Source: Crocodylus rhombifer (Eukaryota; Chordata; Crocodylia; Crocodylidae). From it: DNA of 64,000 nucleotides. Position 1 is the first letter of the stretch, and the number at the start of each line of letters is the position of its first letter. Under the pieces are notes generated by a model. The model made no database searches. It saw nothing but the letters and a program-made list of their open reading frames with translations, and was not told the origin of the DNA. Below are positions 44,970-57,050 of this stretch, piece by piece. Made by a program: the position numbers and the translations under genes. The stretch covers positions 670,739 through 734,738 of the forward strand of contig JAVSML010024021.1 in NCBI GenBank assembly GCA_038503035.1. The letters are read 5' to 3'.

Positions 44970-46380
44970 TCCATGCAACCCATTTTGGGAGAGAGGGGAG
45001 GTTATCTATGGGGAAAAGGTGCTTGTTGTATATGAAAACATATTGCAGTCATGTTTTTTATTTAGATGATTATATACTTACAAAATTTATTTGAGAGAAA
45101 AAGAGGTACACCTCACAATGTATATTTAAACTTTTCTCAAATCACTTCTGTGTGATCTTTTATTCTATACAATTGTTCCTTTATTGCATTTTTTAAATTG
45201 AACAAACACTAGGCTTTGAGGATACTTGTATTTGTCTGAGAGTGTGTTTCTAGAACAATTATTATTCTTTCTTTCATAGATGTATGGTTGTATCCTTTCT
45301 GTGTTGGCATAATGAGAAATTTCACAAGCATCTATTCTTTTCTTTATAGTAAAAATTGAATAAGAGAAATTCTTCACTTCCCCTTTAAAGTATTTTTCTG
45401 TAATGTTGTGATTTATCGTACTTTGATGATAGAGAAGATACAATAGCATTACAATGGTTGTTAAAATTATTTTTATAGCTTCCTACATGGACTTTTGGAT
45501 TATCTAGTTCCACAAAATTTGGGTCTGCTTGATTTAGATATGAATAGTCTAGATCAGTGGGTTATGACCAGAGAGTACTATAGAAAAATTCTAGAAGGTT
45601 AGAGAATAAATAGTTTTATTAGAAATTCTGTGGAAGTGGAATTGAGCCACACTTGCTCATAAGTTATCAGTATAAATCAAAACCTTGTCTTTTTGTTGTT
45701 GTTGTTGTTTTTCCAGTAATAGTGCTAGTGTACATTTGAACAAAATGTCATGGGTTGGAGGTGGTGGGTTGGGAAGAGGGGTGGAAGGAATCAGAGCAAA
45801 GCATTTTAGGAATAGAAAATAGAAATTTTCCCCATTTTTACTATGGGACATTATTGAATGTAATGGAACCAGATTATTCCATTCCCCTGCTTTTTGAAAT
45901 GACTCTTCCATTTTAAACATTACATCTATTATAAAAAAAAAGGTTAGACTTTAGCACTGATAATACAAAAATAAAAATAATGTGTGTAAGATATTTTTAA
46001 GTGTATTGGTTTGGTTTCTTACAATCACGCAAGGCTTACTGGAGGAGACCTTCAGAAAAAACTGGTCTGTAGACTGCTGCCACATGTAGAACTAACTGGG
46101 GAGATTCAGTAATATAAATATATATATACATTAAAAGTGAAATGCAAAAAAACCAAAGCAATTGAGAATAACTCAAAACATTTTATTCAGATTATTTTTA
46201 ATTTTATGAGAAGCTTCATTTTACAGAACAAAAGAAATGAGAAATTTTAATCTCCTGTGGAAAAGGAACAGCAAATTATGACTATCTCTTTAATATGTAC
46301 TTACACCTGGGGGTGGGGAAGGGGAAGGAAGCTGTGTCACCATTGGTTATTCTCCTGTTATATCCCAAAATGGCCCCTAG
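44970..46380. other. AT-rich non-coding stretch
   Basis: No gene or named repeat recognised. Confidence 0.5.
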
Positions 46381-46385
46381 GGCCT

Positions 46386-46500
46386 TTTTTCATAGAATTA
46401 TAGACAGTTAGGATTGGAAGGGACCTCAAGAAGTCATCTAGTCCAAACCCCTGCTCAAAGCAGGATCATCTGTAACTAGATCATCCCAGCCAGTTCAGTT
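46386..46500 (-). mobile_element. CR1 LINE 3' UTR fragment
   Basis: 'catagaattatagacagttaggattggaagggacctcaagaagtcatctagtccaaacccctgctcaaagcagg' type sequence is the inverse of a CR1 3' end. About 110 bases remain. Confidence 0.92.
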
Positions 46501-46699
46501 GAACTCACTACAATCTTATTGTCATAATAAGATGTAGAAATGTTGCTGAAACTAAAATAATAAATAAAAGAGAGGGAGGGAGAGAGACCCCAATATGGCA
46601 ATATAGACCTAGGAAGGATTGTAGTTAGTGTTTGTAATTTAAATAATCATGCCTATTTGTTATTACAATGGCTAACAAATGACACTACCCTGTTTTCTT

Positions 46700-47640
46700 C
46701 CTGCCAAGGGCAGGCACAGCTTTTCCTAGCTGCTTTTGTATGAGAAACCATCTCGGCTTCCTATGAATTTGAGACATATTTCCTTTTGTTTGGGGAATCT
46801 GAGTGCAAAGCATCTCTATCCAAACCTCCTGTGTCACAGTTGCTGCTCTGTGAGTTTGTTGCCTGCTTTCTGATTTTCACATTTTTTTCTGTGGTGACTG
46901 ATCTGGTAAATTTAGTAAGGGGTAGGGTAGTCTGCTGGTGTGATAGTTTTGTGTAATGACCTGTAGCATTTCAGTTTGCTCCTTTTGGTATTCTTCCCAG
47001 CGACTTGTGCTGATGTTCAGGGTGCCAGTTTGGGAATGCTTAGCATTGTGATTCGAAGTATTTCCTTGACTAGTGAGGTCTGTCAATTGTTTTTGAGCCT
47101 GGGGAATAATGATATATGAGAGGAGATTATGTTTTCATTTATATTTAGTTTCTGGCCTTATAGTGCTTTGAAGTAGAGAATGTTGCCGGCTTCAGCTGTG
47201 ATGCCACCACAAACTGAAAGCTTTTCTCTGAATCTTTAATTAGCAATGGGAATTGTCCTGTTGTGGTTGATGTTCTTATAAATGTGGAGTAATTGTTTGT
47301 AGAACTGCAGTTTTAGTGTATCTCCACGGGTATTTTCCCCAGTCAGTGAAATCTGTTGTTTTAATTGGGCCCTAGATTTCACTTCCAGAATTCTTGTATT
47401 ATTCTTCTGGGTTCAGTTTTCCGGATGTGGAGGGACATCTTATAACTATTTTGTGATTATTTTCTCAGCAGAAGGCCTTCTGAGTATTTTCTCACACTGT
47501 TCTGATGCAGTCTGAAGCTCCCTGGTGTGTTTATTATGAGGCTCAACTGTGTTTAATTTAGAGTGTGTTGACTCCTTATGTCTCATATAGAATTTTATTT
47601 TGTTTGGATTGTTTTGGTGCTTTTCCTGAAATACTGAAAC
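46700..47640 (-). pseudogene. Possible degraded coding sequence of unknown type
   Basis: Several minus-strand frames read like a hydrophilic, helix-forming protein across stops and frameshifts: 47640-47450 (about 48 residues, including ELQTASEQCEKIL), 47390-47260 (KSRAQLKQQISL..TGENTRGDTLKLQ), and 47095-46877 (NTSNHNAKHSQTGTLNISTS, then WEEYQKEQTEMLQVITQNYH). The last block follows a plausible splice acceptor (attattccccag) near 47097 and ends at an in-frame stop, after which 60 further codons are open. I do not recognise the protein. It could be decayed exons, a processed pseudogene, or chance. Confidence 0.3.
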
Positions 47641-47979
47641 TTTTTTTTTCCCCGGGCTGATCTGTAAATCCTACTTATTGCAATGGGTACATATCTAAAG
47701 AACATCTTGTGCAGGCAGTAATAACACCACATCATTAGCCTAAAGTAGTCATTATAGTTCCAAGTAATTTAGTTGAAGTCTCAAGATTATATTATTTTCT
47801 GTAATGCAGACAATATAAAGGGTTAGGGTAATGATATGGATTTTGGAAAGCACTGAGTGTGCAGCTGAATGAAAGCTTTTTTCTGTGTCTCAGCAGAGCT
47901 GCTGGTCACAAGGCAGGGTGATATATTAAGACTAACCTTGCAAACGCTTAGGCAAGCAGTTTTCTAAACAAATTCATAG

Positions 47980-48448
47980 TGTTAGAGCCCATTGTGTAAG
48001 AAGAACAAAATGCAGCCCACCAGCTATTGTCAGGAGATAAAGCAGAGGCAAGGCCTTGGAGATGGTGCTGAAGTCAGCAAAGAAACAGCAAGTAACCAAA
48101 GGAAGTGTAGGTCAAAGCCTTACACATGCACTCTTAGCAGAGAGACATGTAAATGAAGGAAATGCATAGGCAATTCCATGCTAATTAAGTAAACTGTAAA
48201 CAGGCAGAGTTTGACATGGGAGGAGAAATGGGTGGAACAGGGGGAGGGACATAGGTGGAGTGAATGTTAATGAGCATAAACCGAGGTGTATAAAATGTGA
48301 AAAGAACTTATGTTCAGGGCTGCTCCCCATGTATACAGACTGCCTGTGAGGGAGCTCGCCCGAAGCTGTCTCCATTCTAAATAAAGCTGCTGAGAGCAAT
48401 GTGTGCAAGTAGCGTTTGCTCCCTGCTTGCTCTGGCTAGTGAGTAACA
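47980..48448 (+). repeat. Probable solo LTR, retroviral type
   Basis: A 469-bp block starts TGTTAGAGCCC and ends GTGAGTAACA, giving TGTTA/TAACA inverted ends. It holds a TATA box GTATAAAATG near 48289 and AATAAAGC near 48380, about 90 bases apart, followed by a short U5. The promoter, signal and ending are in the order expected of an LTR. Flanking bases do not show a duplication. Confidence 0.62.
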
Positions 48449-48449
48449 G

Positions 48450-49300
48450 GCTCCATGAGCAATAGGATCATTGTCTCCCTAGTCGTTGGATGCTGCATGG
48501 AGTCAAAGTCTAACAAAGACCTCAGTTTAGACAATATGTATCCTGTATTGGATGAACTAACATATTTACTTAAAAACTTAATGCCATTTGGTGGCAGTTT
48601 GATTTTCAGCCCAAGATATCAGGGTGACCGAGAGGTTTTATTATTACTTTCTTTAGTCCATGGACCAGGCAAATATGTTACCCTGTGTTTTTGGTTTTTG
48701 CCTATTTTGTCAAAAGTATATATGCAATACAGATGTGAATAGTGGCTCACTCCTGAATTCCATTGTGTTTAGCCAAATACTATACTTGTTTTTAAGGATA
48801 CAACATAATAACTTGTAAATGACACTGGCAATGTAAATAATCACACTTCTGGGTTGAATTTCAGTGAGCTGAATTCTAGTGAATAGGTTTTGGGAATGTC
48901 CTATCCAGATTTTGCCATTTCATGGCTGGACACAACTCCTATTATTATGCTCCTTCTGGTTGTGACAGAAGGAACTGGTATCCATCACATCTTTAGTTTG
49001 TGTTTGGGGGAGGGGGTTGTTTTGTTTTTATGACCTTATGATTATATTTTTTCCTCTGGAACATTGATTTATAGTGCTGCAGTTAAGTCACAGTAAACTC
49101 TATTTAGATTTGTGCAACACATGTCTGTTTTAACTTGAAGAATTCTTCAGTTATGTCCTTGGCAAATTGCAGCTTCTATCTAACTATTTTTCCTGAAATC
49201 TCTTTCAGTTATAAATTGGTTCTGTTCATCATCTGTTTTAAGAATTGCTTTAGTAGTGTGGTGAAGATTCTGTGGGACTGCAATATTTTTTTATCTCACT
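48450..49300. other. Non-coding stretch
   Basis: Nothing recognised. Confidence 0.5.
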
Positions 49301-49306
49301 AAATGT

Positions 49307-49745
49307 AGGGTTACCATATTTCCAGGATCAAGAAAAAAGGACACCTGTGGAGGGGAAGGGAAGGGGTATATGATTGCACAGGGGGGGCAGTGATATTCTT
49401 GTACCCTGCCTCTGCTCCTCACTCCTAAACCCCTGACCCCCCAGCCCTGCAAGTGTCCCTTATTCCCAATCCACAGCCCCCTACCCTCCCAGAACTGCCA
49501 GTGCCCTTCACTACTAACACAAATACCCCTATCTCTCCAGCCCTGCTGCCCACTGAGCTCCTCTGCATGCACATGCACATGCATACACACCCTTGTCAGG
49601 CTTGCGTGCAGAGCACGTGACCTCCAGCAGCCAATCACCTTCCTGCTGCTCCTAGCCCCAAGCATCCGAGTTGCTTCTGCCTGGGAAAAGCAGAGGGAAA
49701 GCAAAAACCTGGACATTTGCTTGCATTTTAAAAACCCACCCTGAC
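49307..49745 (+). mobile_element. TAGGGTTACCATA-family DNA element, right-truncated
   Basis: Starts TAGGGTTACCATATTTCC, followed by 'aaaaggacacctgtggagggg', 'tatatgattgcacagggggggcag' and a degenerate 'ctcctcactcctaaacccc' tandem core, as in the copy at 62090. It continues to 'aaaacctggacatttgcttgcattttaaaaacccacc' but lacks the terminal 'gaggacatgtcc...' segment. Confidence 0.78.
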
Positions 49746-50069
49746 CTGGGGAAGGATGGGAAACAATCCTGAAGCTAAAGATGCAGAAGGAACAGTAGAA
49801 AGTAGAAACTGGACTCACTGGAACACGATTCAGCAGCCCACAGCCTGTGGCTTACACTAGAAGATCATTGTGGAGCAGCTGTGCCCTCAGGGAGGCAGTA
49901 CAAGCTCCTGGTGGGAGTGGGCATCAGAGTTTCCTGTTCTGCCCATATGGAAGCCAGCAGCCTAGAAACTGTCCCCACTATGGAGAGGGGGAGTTCAAAA
50001 AGCAAGCACGGGGGAGGGGGTGGAAGGCAGTAGTTAGAGCAGTTCCAGAGAAGCCATTCTACTTAAAAT

Positions 50070-50330
50070 GCCTCACCATCACGTGTATTTAGCCCCTGTA
50101 TGTTTAAAAATGGCTTCAGGACACTTTATCTAAACTTCATTCAATGAGGTTTAGTTAAAGTGCCCTGGGGCCATTTTAAAATGTGCAGGGGCTTCTTAAT
50201 ACATATGTTGTTGTAGTGATACTGCAACATTCTAATTAAACCATGGATCAGACTCAATTAATCATGTCTGCTCCAATGCACTCTAATTAGATCACCAATG
50301 AACACATGTATAGGCAGTCTATATTAAAGA
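50070..50330. mobile_element. Palindromic DNA element (foldback/MITE-like)
   Basis: The arms 50092-50145 and 50148-50192 are near reverse complements: 'gcccctgtatgtttaaaaatggc' mirrors 'gccattttaaaatgtgcaggggc', and 'cactttatctaaact' mirrors 'ggtttagttaaagtg'. The flanking 'ctaattagatc' words fit a TAATTA-rich family seen at 17941-18240. Confidence 0.75.
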
Positions 50331-50339
50331 AATATTCAT

Positions 50340-52200
50340 TATATGGGGGCCAGCCCTAACTTGGGAGCTCTTCCCCTTACGCTTTGAATTTTAGGGGTGG
50401 GCAGCAGTGACCCTGGCAGTACCCCCTTCCCCAGCACTAGAGTAATTCCAGCCCTTGAGGGAAAAGTGGCATAAATTAGAGATGGGTCAAAGATGATACA
50501 GGCCTTCATAGAAGTGAACCTGAAAGCTCCCCTGGTGGCCCTGAACTCCCAAGGGGGAGCAGCAGTCAGGAACACTGACATTCCCTTCATCTCTCCCTGT
50601 TGACAGGCCAAGACAGACTGGACCTCAGTCCTGGGCATTTGCTCCCCTCCGGCAGCTGTGCCATGCTGCTCTTTTGCTTAGGCAGTTTTGGTTAAACCCC
50701 AGTCACTTTAGGTAAAGAGTCCGAAAATTGTTTCCTGAGAATGATGTGTCAGCTCCCATGATTCCAGGGGCCTTTTGATGATCTGTGATCCCAGGTGGAA
50801 AATACTGTCATATCCAAATAGTATTATCTGCTGGTTTTATCTCCCTACCCTTGCTAGGTGGCACCTCCAAGTTATCTCAGGGAGTTCTCTGGCCCTTTGA
50901 GGCTCTACATGCTGGTTGGGCTGGCTCTTGCCCTCTCTCTCTGACACCCCTTCAGTGGCACAGTCAACTGCTTGGAAGTGCACCTTAACTCCTAAATAAT
51001 GCATCCAAAAAGCAGCCTCCCTCCTCCCTGTGCAGTATGCCTCCTGTCTGCCTTCTCTGTTTGCCCTCTTTGTTGAGTTTAACTACATGACAATGAACTT
51101 GCAAATAACCACAAAGTACAATTAGCAGCTTCCACCACACCACATTTTTCCTAACTCTATTTATATTTTTCCTGTTTTTCTTAAAGCAAGGTATAATTAG
51201 GTAGGTATAATCTCTGGTGTGACTTTCTGAAATTTCCTGTGGTGTAGTAGGCAACTTGAGACAATAGAGTGCACTCTGGATGGTATCTTCTTTAAAAAGG
51301 AACACCTTTTTTTGGAACACTGGCAACAGCTGCTGTGGAGAAAAAAAGAGCAGTCACTTAATATAGAAGAATAAAGCAAGGGTCTGCAAAGTTCATGTAG
51401 ACTGAGGTCCTTCCTCAAGAAACAAGCCACTCTTGTGGAGAGGATATGATTTTATACAGGGAACCACCTTTACGTTTCCAGTCCAGTCTTGCAGTCACTC
51501 AGCCATTTCACTTGTGTGCACAGCTGCACACAATAAAAAAATGTTTCCGTGCTTTAAACTGTTCTGTGGAGATTGTTCCCACACCTGGAGGAACTGGGCC
51601 TCCCCCAGGGCTGCAAGGAGCTCTGCTGCTGGCTGTGGCTGGAGAACAGTGGACCCTGGTGCCCAGGACCTTCCCAGAGAGGAGCAGGGCTGTGGCATTC
51701 CCAGAAACTTTGGGCACCTCCCCTGAGGTGCAGCACACTTACCACTCAGCTGAGCAGGGGCCACTCCGCTGTTCACTGTGCCAGCCTCCCCATGGGGAGG
51801 GAGAGCATGGCCCTGGCCAGAGCAGCCCCCAAGGTGGGGCAGGGGCAGGGACGGGGGCTGGAGTGGGGCAGAGCCAGGCATAGCACGGGATCCGCTGGCT
51901 CTGGGGAACTGCTGCACTCACCAGCCCCTTCAAGTGAGCTTCGCCTCATGGCTGTTCTTCCCATTAACAAACAGCTGAGAAGTACTGTGCAGGCCAAGAA
52001 GGTCTCAGAGGGCATGGGCTCATAGGTCAGGGATGAGGCTCAGGATTTAAACAAGAGATTGAGCTTTAAGATTAAGAAAAGGAATCTCATCCTCAGGGGA
52101 AGAACTGGAGCTACTGAGCAGAAAAGACTTGGTTCAGGGCAAAAGGAAGGTTCTCAGGTTTGGTGCAGAAACCAGAGGGGGGGAAAACTGGTAGGTCTGA
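50340..52200. other. Mixed non-coding stretch
   Basis: The GC-rich part at 51580-51930 gives several overlapping open frames on both strands, which is a base-composition effect. I found no domain and no convincing exon. Confidence 0.45.
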
Positions 52201-52210
52201 GATGCTCACC

Positions 52211-52331
52211 AGCAATGTTCCCTCTAATGTGTAGCAATCAAGGTTCCCTCTAAGAGGCAGGAACAAAGCAGCATGCTCACGGACTGAAGTGGTGCACTCA
52301 CGGATGGCTATATCTTAGAGGGAACATTGCT
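52211..52331. mobile_element. 121-bp MITE with perfect 17-bp terminal inverted repeats
   Basis: AGCAATGTTCCCTCTAA at 52211-52227 is the exact reverse complement of 52315-52331. A degenerate internal copy (aggttccctctaag) lies at 52240-52254. No coding capacity. The target duplication cannot be fixed with confidence. Confidence 0.85.
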
Positions 52332-52489
52332 AATAACCAGCTTGACAGTATCCTCTTATGCAGCCAAGCTCTGCAGAATTTTGTGCTTGAAGGTAAGGAA
52401 CTAACTATCCCTTCCTGCAGTACTGTGTGTGAGACAGCAATGTAGGTAGGGCAGCAATGATGGTCTCTGAGTAGGTCAATGAATGCAGA

Positions 52490-52565
52490 TTCAGGAGGCC
52501 TAGAATCACTTCCTGGCTTAGCTATGGACTTTCTGTGTGACCTTAAGTACATCACCTAACTTAAC
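52490..52565 (+). mobile_element. Possible MIR/CORE-type tRNA SINE fragment
   Basis: 'cacttcctggcttagctatggactttctgtgtgaccttaagtacatcac' follows the conserved MIR pattern (CTGGCT...GCTGTGTGACCTTGGGCAAGTCAC) at the level expected for an ancient copy. Confidence 0.5.
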
Positions 52566-52569
52566 CAGT

Positions 52570-53615
52570 GTCACTTCCACATACATACCTGTATCAACCC
52601 CCATTTCTTCTGTATGGGAGGATCTTTCTTTCCAGCATCTTCAGACAGCGTTTCCAACTGTTCCATGAAAAAAGAAAAAGGAAAAAAAAGTCAGGCAGGG
52701 CTCTGTGATCCTCAGGATTACACAGCCACAGAGTGAGGGGAAGGCAGTTGTGGTGGGGCTGTCCTCTCAGCCACAGTTCCTGGTGGTGCCATGAGTGACT
52801 AAGTGAAGCCCGAGTAAATGGATGGAAGGAGGGCCCTGCCCAACATTCTGAAATGAAGTGTGGAACAATCTGTCATACAGCCTCAGCTCAGCCTCTTCCC
52901 TGCTTTTACTGCTTTCCCTCCTCCTCATAACATCTTCACAGTTTCTCTGTGCTTCCCCTCCCTTGTGCAATATGAGCGTCTTCCCTGCCTACTCCTGCTG
53001 CACTTGCTAGCCCCTCCTGAAAATGCTTCATAGCTTTACCACTGCCTTTGCTATCCACCCTCCATTCCCTACCAAAAGATTTCTCCTAGCTCCTTTCTGC
53101 ACCTTTCTGTGTGTGTCCAGAGTGGCAGGGCTTGGAAAGCCCAGGTCAGGAAGTATTGCTTAAGCCACACAATTCTTGGACATGGCACCTGACCAATGAA
53201 ATGTGCCATTTGGCATCACTCTGAGCAGCATTAAGGGAATAGACCCAAACTAACCAATGTATTGGAAAGATTAGAGCAGCAGATTTCATGGAAGGAAAGT
53301 CATTCCATACTAATCCTGTAGAACCAGTCAACCTGAACAGAGGAATGACACGCACAGGTATCATTCATATACACTATTGGGAATTAAGAAAGCAATAAGC
53401 CCAAGAATCTCTAGAAATGAGCAAAGTAGCTAGGGGTTAACAGCATGGGCACTGTATTGCTAATGGAAGTGGATACAGGGAAAACTTCTCATCTAGAATG
53501 AGGAAGGAGAGAGCAATTCTAGTCCTCAGCCTGTAAGAAGATGACAGAAGAGCTAGAGAAAGTATAGAGAAGGGCAATCCAAAGGATGGAAAGGAGAGAA
53601 GAGGCACTAAGGCCT
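52570..53615. other. Non-coding stretch
   Basis: No gene or named repeat recognised. Confidence 0.45.
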
Positions 53616-53619
53616 GAAA

Positions 53620-54080
53620 TGTACAAAGTCTTCATAGATTTGAAGGGCAGAGAGAGACCAGAGTGATCGCCTAGTCTGATCCCCACTGAGCCTGCCTGCA
53701 GAATTTCAGCAACTGCTATCAGCATCGACCCAAATAATTTCACATGGCACTCCCACCTCTCTTTTATAATGGCCCAGCCTTCATTTCAGGACTTCAGGTG
53801 AGGGACAATTCATTATACCCCTGGGTAAGTTGTTCCTGTAGTTAATAACCTATTGTGTAACAAGAAAATAGTGTGCACCTTATTCCTAGAATGAATTTGT
53901 CCTGTTACATCTTCCAGCCACTGCATTCTCTTCTGCCTCTGGCTGGAAGATTTAAGAGCCTTTACCAAGATTTAAGAGCCTTCTCTATGTAGAAACTTCC
54001 CTTATGTAGAGATGCTTTTAGCTCATAATCAAATTGCTGCTAAACCTTCTCACTTTTTCAGTTGAATAGATAGAGCTTTT
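53620..54080 (-). mobile_element. CR1-like LINE 3' UTR, diverged subfamily
   Basis: In reverse orientation the tract carries the CR1 3' UTR landmarks: 'ttcatagatttgaagggcagagagagaccagagtgatc', the 'gttaataacctattgtgtaac' block, 'cctagaatgaatttgtc' and 'ctatgtagaaact.c'. A 20-bp local tandem ('aagatttaagagcctt') occurs at 53948-53985. It is more diverged than the other CR1 tails. Confidence 0.72.
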
Positions 54081-54109
54081 TTAACTCTATTTTCTTTACC
54101 TGGCAAAAG

Positions 54110-54430
54110 CTGGGTCTGGGTCCAGATCTGGGTCCGGCTCCAGGTCCCTGGAGCTTGCATTGCTGCATGGCCAGCATAGGCAGGCAGCATGCTTCAGGAG
54201 TAGGGAAAGGGCCAATCATAGAGATGCTCTGGCCTTGTGCCAGAGCATCTCTGGAGGACTGAAAATCTGGTTGCCTGGTCTGGGACTGTGCCCTGACCCA
54301 TTTTTTTCACCCAGGTTTTGTTTGCAGCATGGGGAACATTTTTTCATTCCTGCTCGTATCTCTTGCCCCACCTCAAATGGGTTTTGAGATGGGGCAAGAG
54401 GCATGTACATGCTCATATGGACACACCCAG
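54110..54430 (+). repeat. Dispersed repeat, copy 2 of the 3200-3530 family
   Basis: Shares block order with 3200-3530 and ends in CTCATATGGACACACCC. It contains a local inverted pair: 'agagatgctctggcc' and 'ccagagcatctct' around 54219-54253, and 'ttgccccacctcaaatgg' opposite 'ttttgagatggggcaag'. Confidence 0.6.
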
Positions 54431-54439
54431 AAAGTCTCC

Positions 54440-55370
54440 CCTTCTGACAGGTGGAAACATTCACTGCTTCTAACTAAACAGTTGGAAGCTATTGAAAATA
54501 TTGGAGGGGCCATGACCAGGCCTCCAGCCTCACAAGTCTTTAGAACTCAAACTTTTGGGTAAAGCCTGCGCTCAGGTCCTCCAAAGCCTTATGGAGGGAG
54601 GCAGCATTGTGATCCTCTGTCTGCAGCCCAGCAGCAAGGCAGGATTGCATATATGGGGCCAGGTTCTCCAGTTTGGGACAGACATCATGGACTGTTTCCT
54701 TAGTGCAGTGATTCTCAACCTTGTTAGGCTCAAGGTACCTCTTGGAAAATGCAAGCTTTTAGTCTTCACTTGTTTGAGTACAGAAAATTATTAGAGCAAT
54801 TCTTCTGTTGCACAGAACTTTAAAGGACCACAATAGGCCAGCATGGTTTTAAACACTCTGGATTTCTATTGGACATTTCTGGGTTTATCTTGTGAATCAT
54901 GTCTGCACTCCTACAAGTGCTAACATTGCATGGCACCCTGCAGCACCCCTGAAAGGATCTCAAAACACCCAACAGTGCTGTGGCACTCAGTTTGAGAATT
55001 TTATCCTAGTGAATTCTGGATACACAGCAGATGTAGCTGAAAGAGATGCCCTTGCTCTAATGCCCCTCTGCTGAACATGTCCTTCCATCAGCTGTGGTTG
55101 TGTAGATTAATCTGGGCAATGGAAAGAAGCATGTATCATGGTGGCAGAGTAAGTTAGCCTTGTATGGAAGCTCAGAGTCACTGGCACAGTCTGGTCCCAC
55201 TGTGTTGCAACCATTAAAAGTTCTGGTTATAAGCAAGCAGAGAGTTGAAGAGAGCCCTGTGCACCTTCATGCTGAACCTGGTCTAACATAGGGACAGCTC
55301 TATCCAGAGACCCCAGAAGATTCCACTCAACCACAGCTCCTATTCTTGATGTAACACCATAAAAGTTACC
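54440..55370. other. Non-coding stretch
   Basis: No gene or named repeat recognised. Confidence 0.45.
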
Positions 55371-55382
55371 TTAATTACTCAC

Positions 55383-55627
55383 TGTACATGGATGAAACCA
55401 ACAGGCTCCCCATATACAGAGAGGATTCAACTTGAATGGTCTCCTCTATCTGCTGCAGCTCCTCTTCTTCCTTCCACTGTTGCTCTGCTTCAGGCTTTTT
55501 CTCTATCTCCCTTCCCTCATCATTCTCAGTGTAGTAGACTGCCAGTTGTGCAAGGAGGTCCACCTTGGGTTGAAGAGCTTTCATAATATTCAACACAGGG
55601 TTCAGCACCTTCCCAAATGAGGTCCTG
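55383..55627 (-). CDS. Candidate host exon, unknown gene (minus strand)
   Basis: A 245-base open block is bounded on the minus strand by an acceptor (ttgatttctggccttcag at 55628-55629) and a strong donor (GTACA then GTGAGT, GT at 55382-55381). It encodes about 81 residues: RTSFGKVLNPVLNIMKALQ, an LLAQLAVYYTEN segment, then a Glu/Lys/Gln-rich run (EKKPEAEQQWKEEEELQQIEE) likely to form a helix, then VESSLYMGSLLVSSMY. An in-frame stop lies just upstream of the acceptor, and the frame closes at the donor, both as expected for an internal exon. I do not recognise the family. It may belong with the coding tracts at 57-58.5 kb on the same strand. Confidence 0.45.
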
Positions 55628-55814
55628 CTGAAGGCCAGAAATCAAAGAGAAAGCTTTTGGAGAGGACACCTCCTCAGGATCCTTTCTAAGCCAGCTTTTC
55701 CTACAGGTCACTAATGAGACTGAATTCAACCAAGCCCCTTTTAGACTTGCATTTGCAACCATCCTATGGACTTCAGCTGAGCACCCAGAAAAATCAGGAC
55801 TGTGCCATGACAAG

Positions 55815-57050
55815 TTTTGTTAAAGGAAAACTGCTATGTCTATCTGTTGCATTTCAACTTTCTGTTTGAAAGCAGATAAAAAACAAACACTAAGGAGCCA
55901 CTATGTGTATCAACTATTAAGACCAAATACTTCTTCTAGGCCTCAGTTAAGGAAAGTCTTTAAATGCACTTTTCCAGGCAGGGGCCATTGATTTCAGTTG
56001 GTCACTAGCTCAGGTTTTAAGTTAGGCGAATACAGAGATTCTTTGTTCTAGGCCCGAACACTGCAAATCATTGAAGCCTGTGAGCATTTCTATTGACTCC
56101 AGTCAGATTTCTGTACTTAAGTCTTTTCCTGGATCAGGTCACTAGCAAGGTCACAAATGAAGTTTCTTTTTGGTTTTTTTTTAATCAATCCACACATAAA
56201 CATGTCTGTGTCACAAACTGGTCAGTTCCCACTCTCTAAATAGAAACTCTGGAGGTGTGATGAGACCCAAATAGTCAGTCCCACAGGTTGCTAAATAAAC
56301 TGGGTTACCTGTCACTATTTTCAAATCTGGGTTACCTGCACTCATTGCCTGGTTTACACTCCCTGTCTTATATCCTTATTTTGGGTAGCAGGACTCAGGA
56401 GTAGGATCTTGAAACCATTGTCCAAGCCATCCAAAGCTCAGAAATTTGGCTTAGAAAAATAATTTCTTACACACCTTCTGTGCTTTACTTTGAAAGAAGA
56501 TAAGGGTTGCAGCCCTATGAAGAACAAACTCCTGAAACCATCCTCATCACACTAGACACCCACACCACAGCCCCCATATTTATCAGTTTCTAGTTTTGAC
56601 CCAAGCCTTTCAGGGGAGACAAAGCCCCTCATTCTGCCATGCATGGCCTTCTTTTCCTAGTGACCAAATGGCCCTTTTAGCTTGAAGAGCCTTGGAACTA
56701 GTCTCTGCCATCAGTGAGCAAAGCAGAGAGCTGTAGCTGTCTTGTCCATACATTTAACCCAAGGGATTCCAGCCCTCTTCTTATCCCCAGATAGATTTCA
56801 TGGAAAGAGAGTAGATTCAAGATTAGTGAATTTACTTACCACTCACCCAGAATCCCAGCTAGTGAAGGTCCTCCACACTGATGGCCCACTACAGGCTCTC
56901 TAGGAGATGGTCCACAACCTTTATAAAAGCATTCAGTATGCATAGTAGATGGACTTTCAATGCCACATGAACATATTAACAAAAGATCCAGTTAGAAGCA
57001 AAATGGCTTTCACAAAACAGGATTGTCCCTCCCTTATTCGTTCCACTTAC
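55815..57050. other. Presumed intron or intergenic sequence between candidate exons
   Basis: No clear exon. If the flanking candidate exons belong together, this would be intronic. Phases of the flanking splice sites do not match directly, so at least one exon would be missing. Confidence 0.35.

Noticed and set aside
51446..52025. Overlapping open frames of 140-150 codons on both strands
   Set aside because: A GC-rich patch lacks stops by composition; no motif, no splice support, and several strands and frames are open at once.
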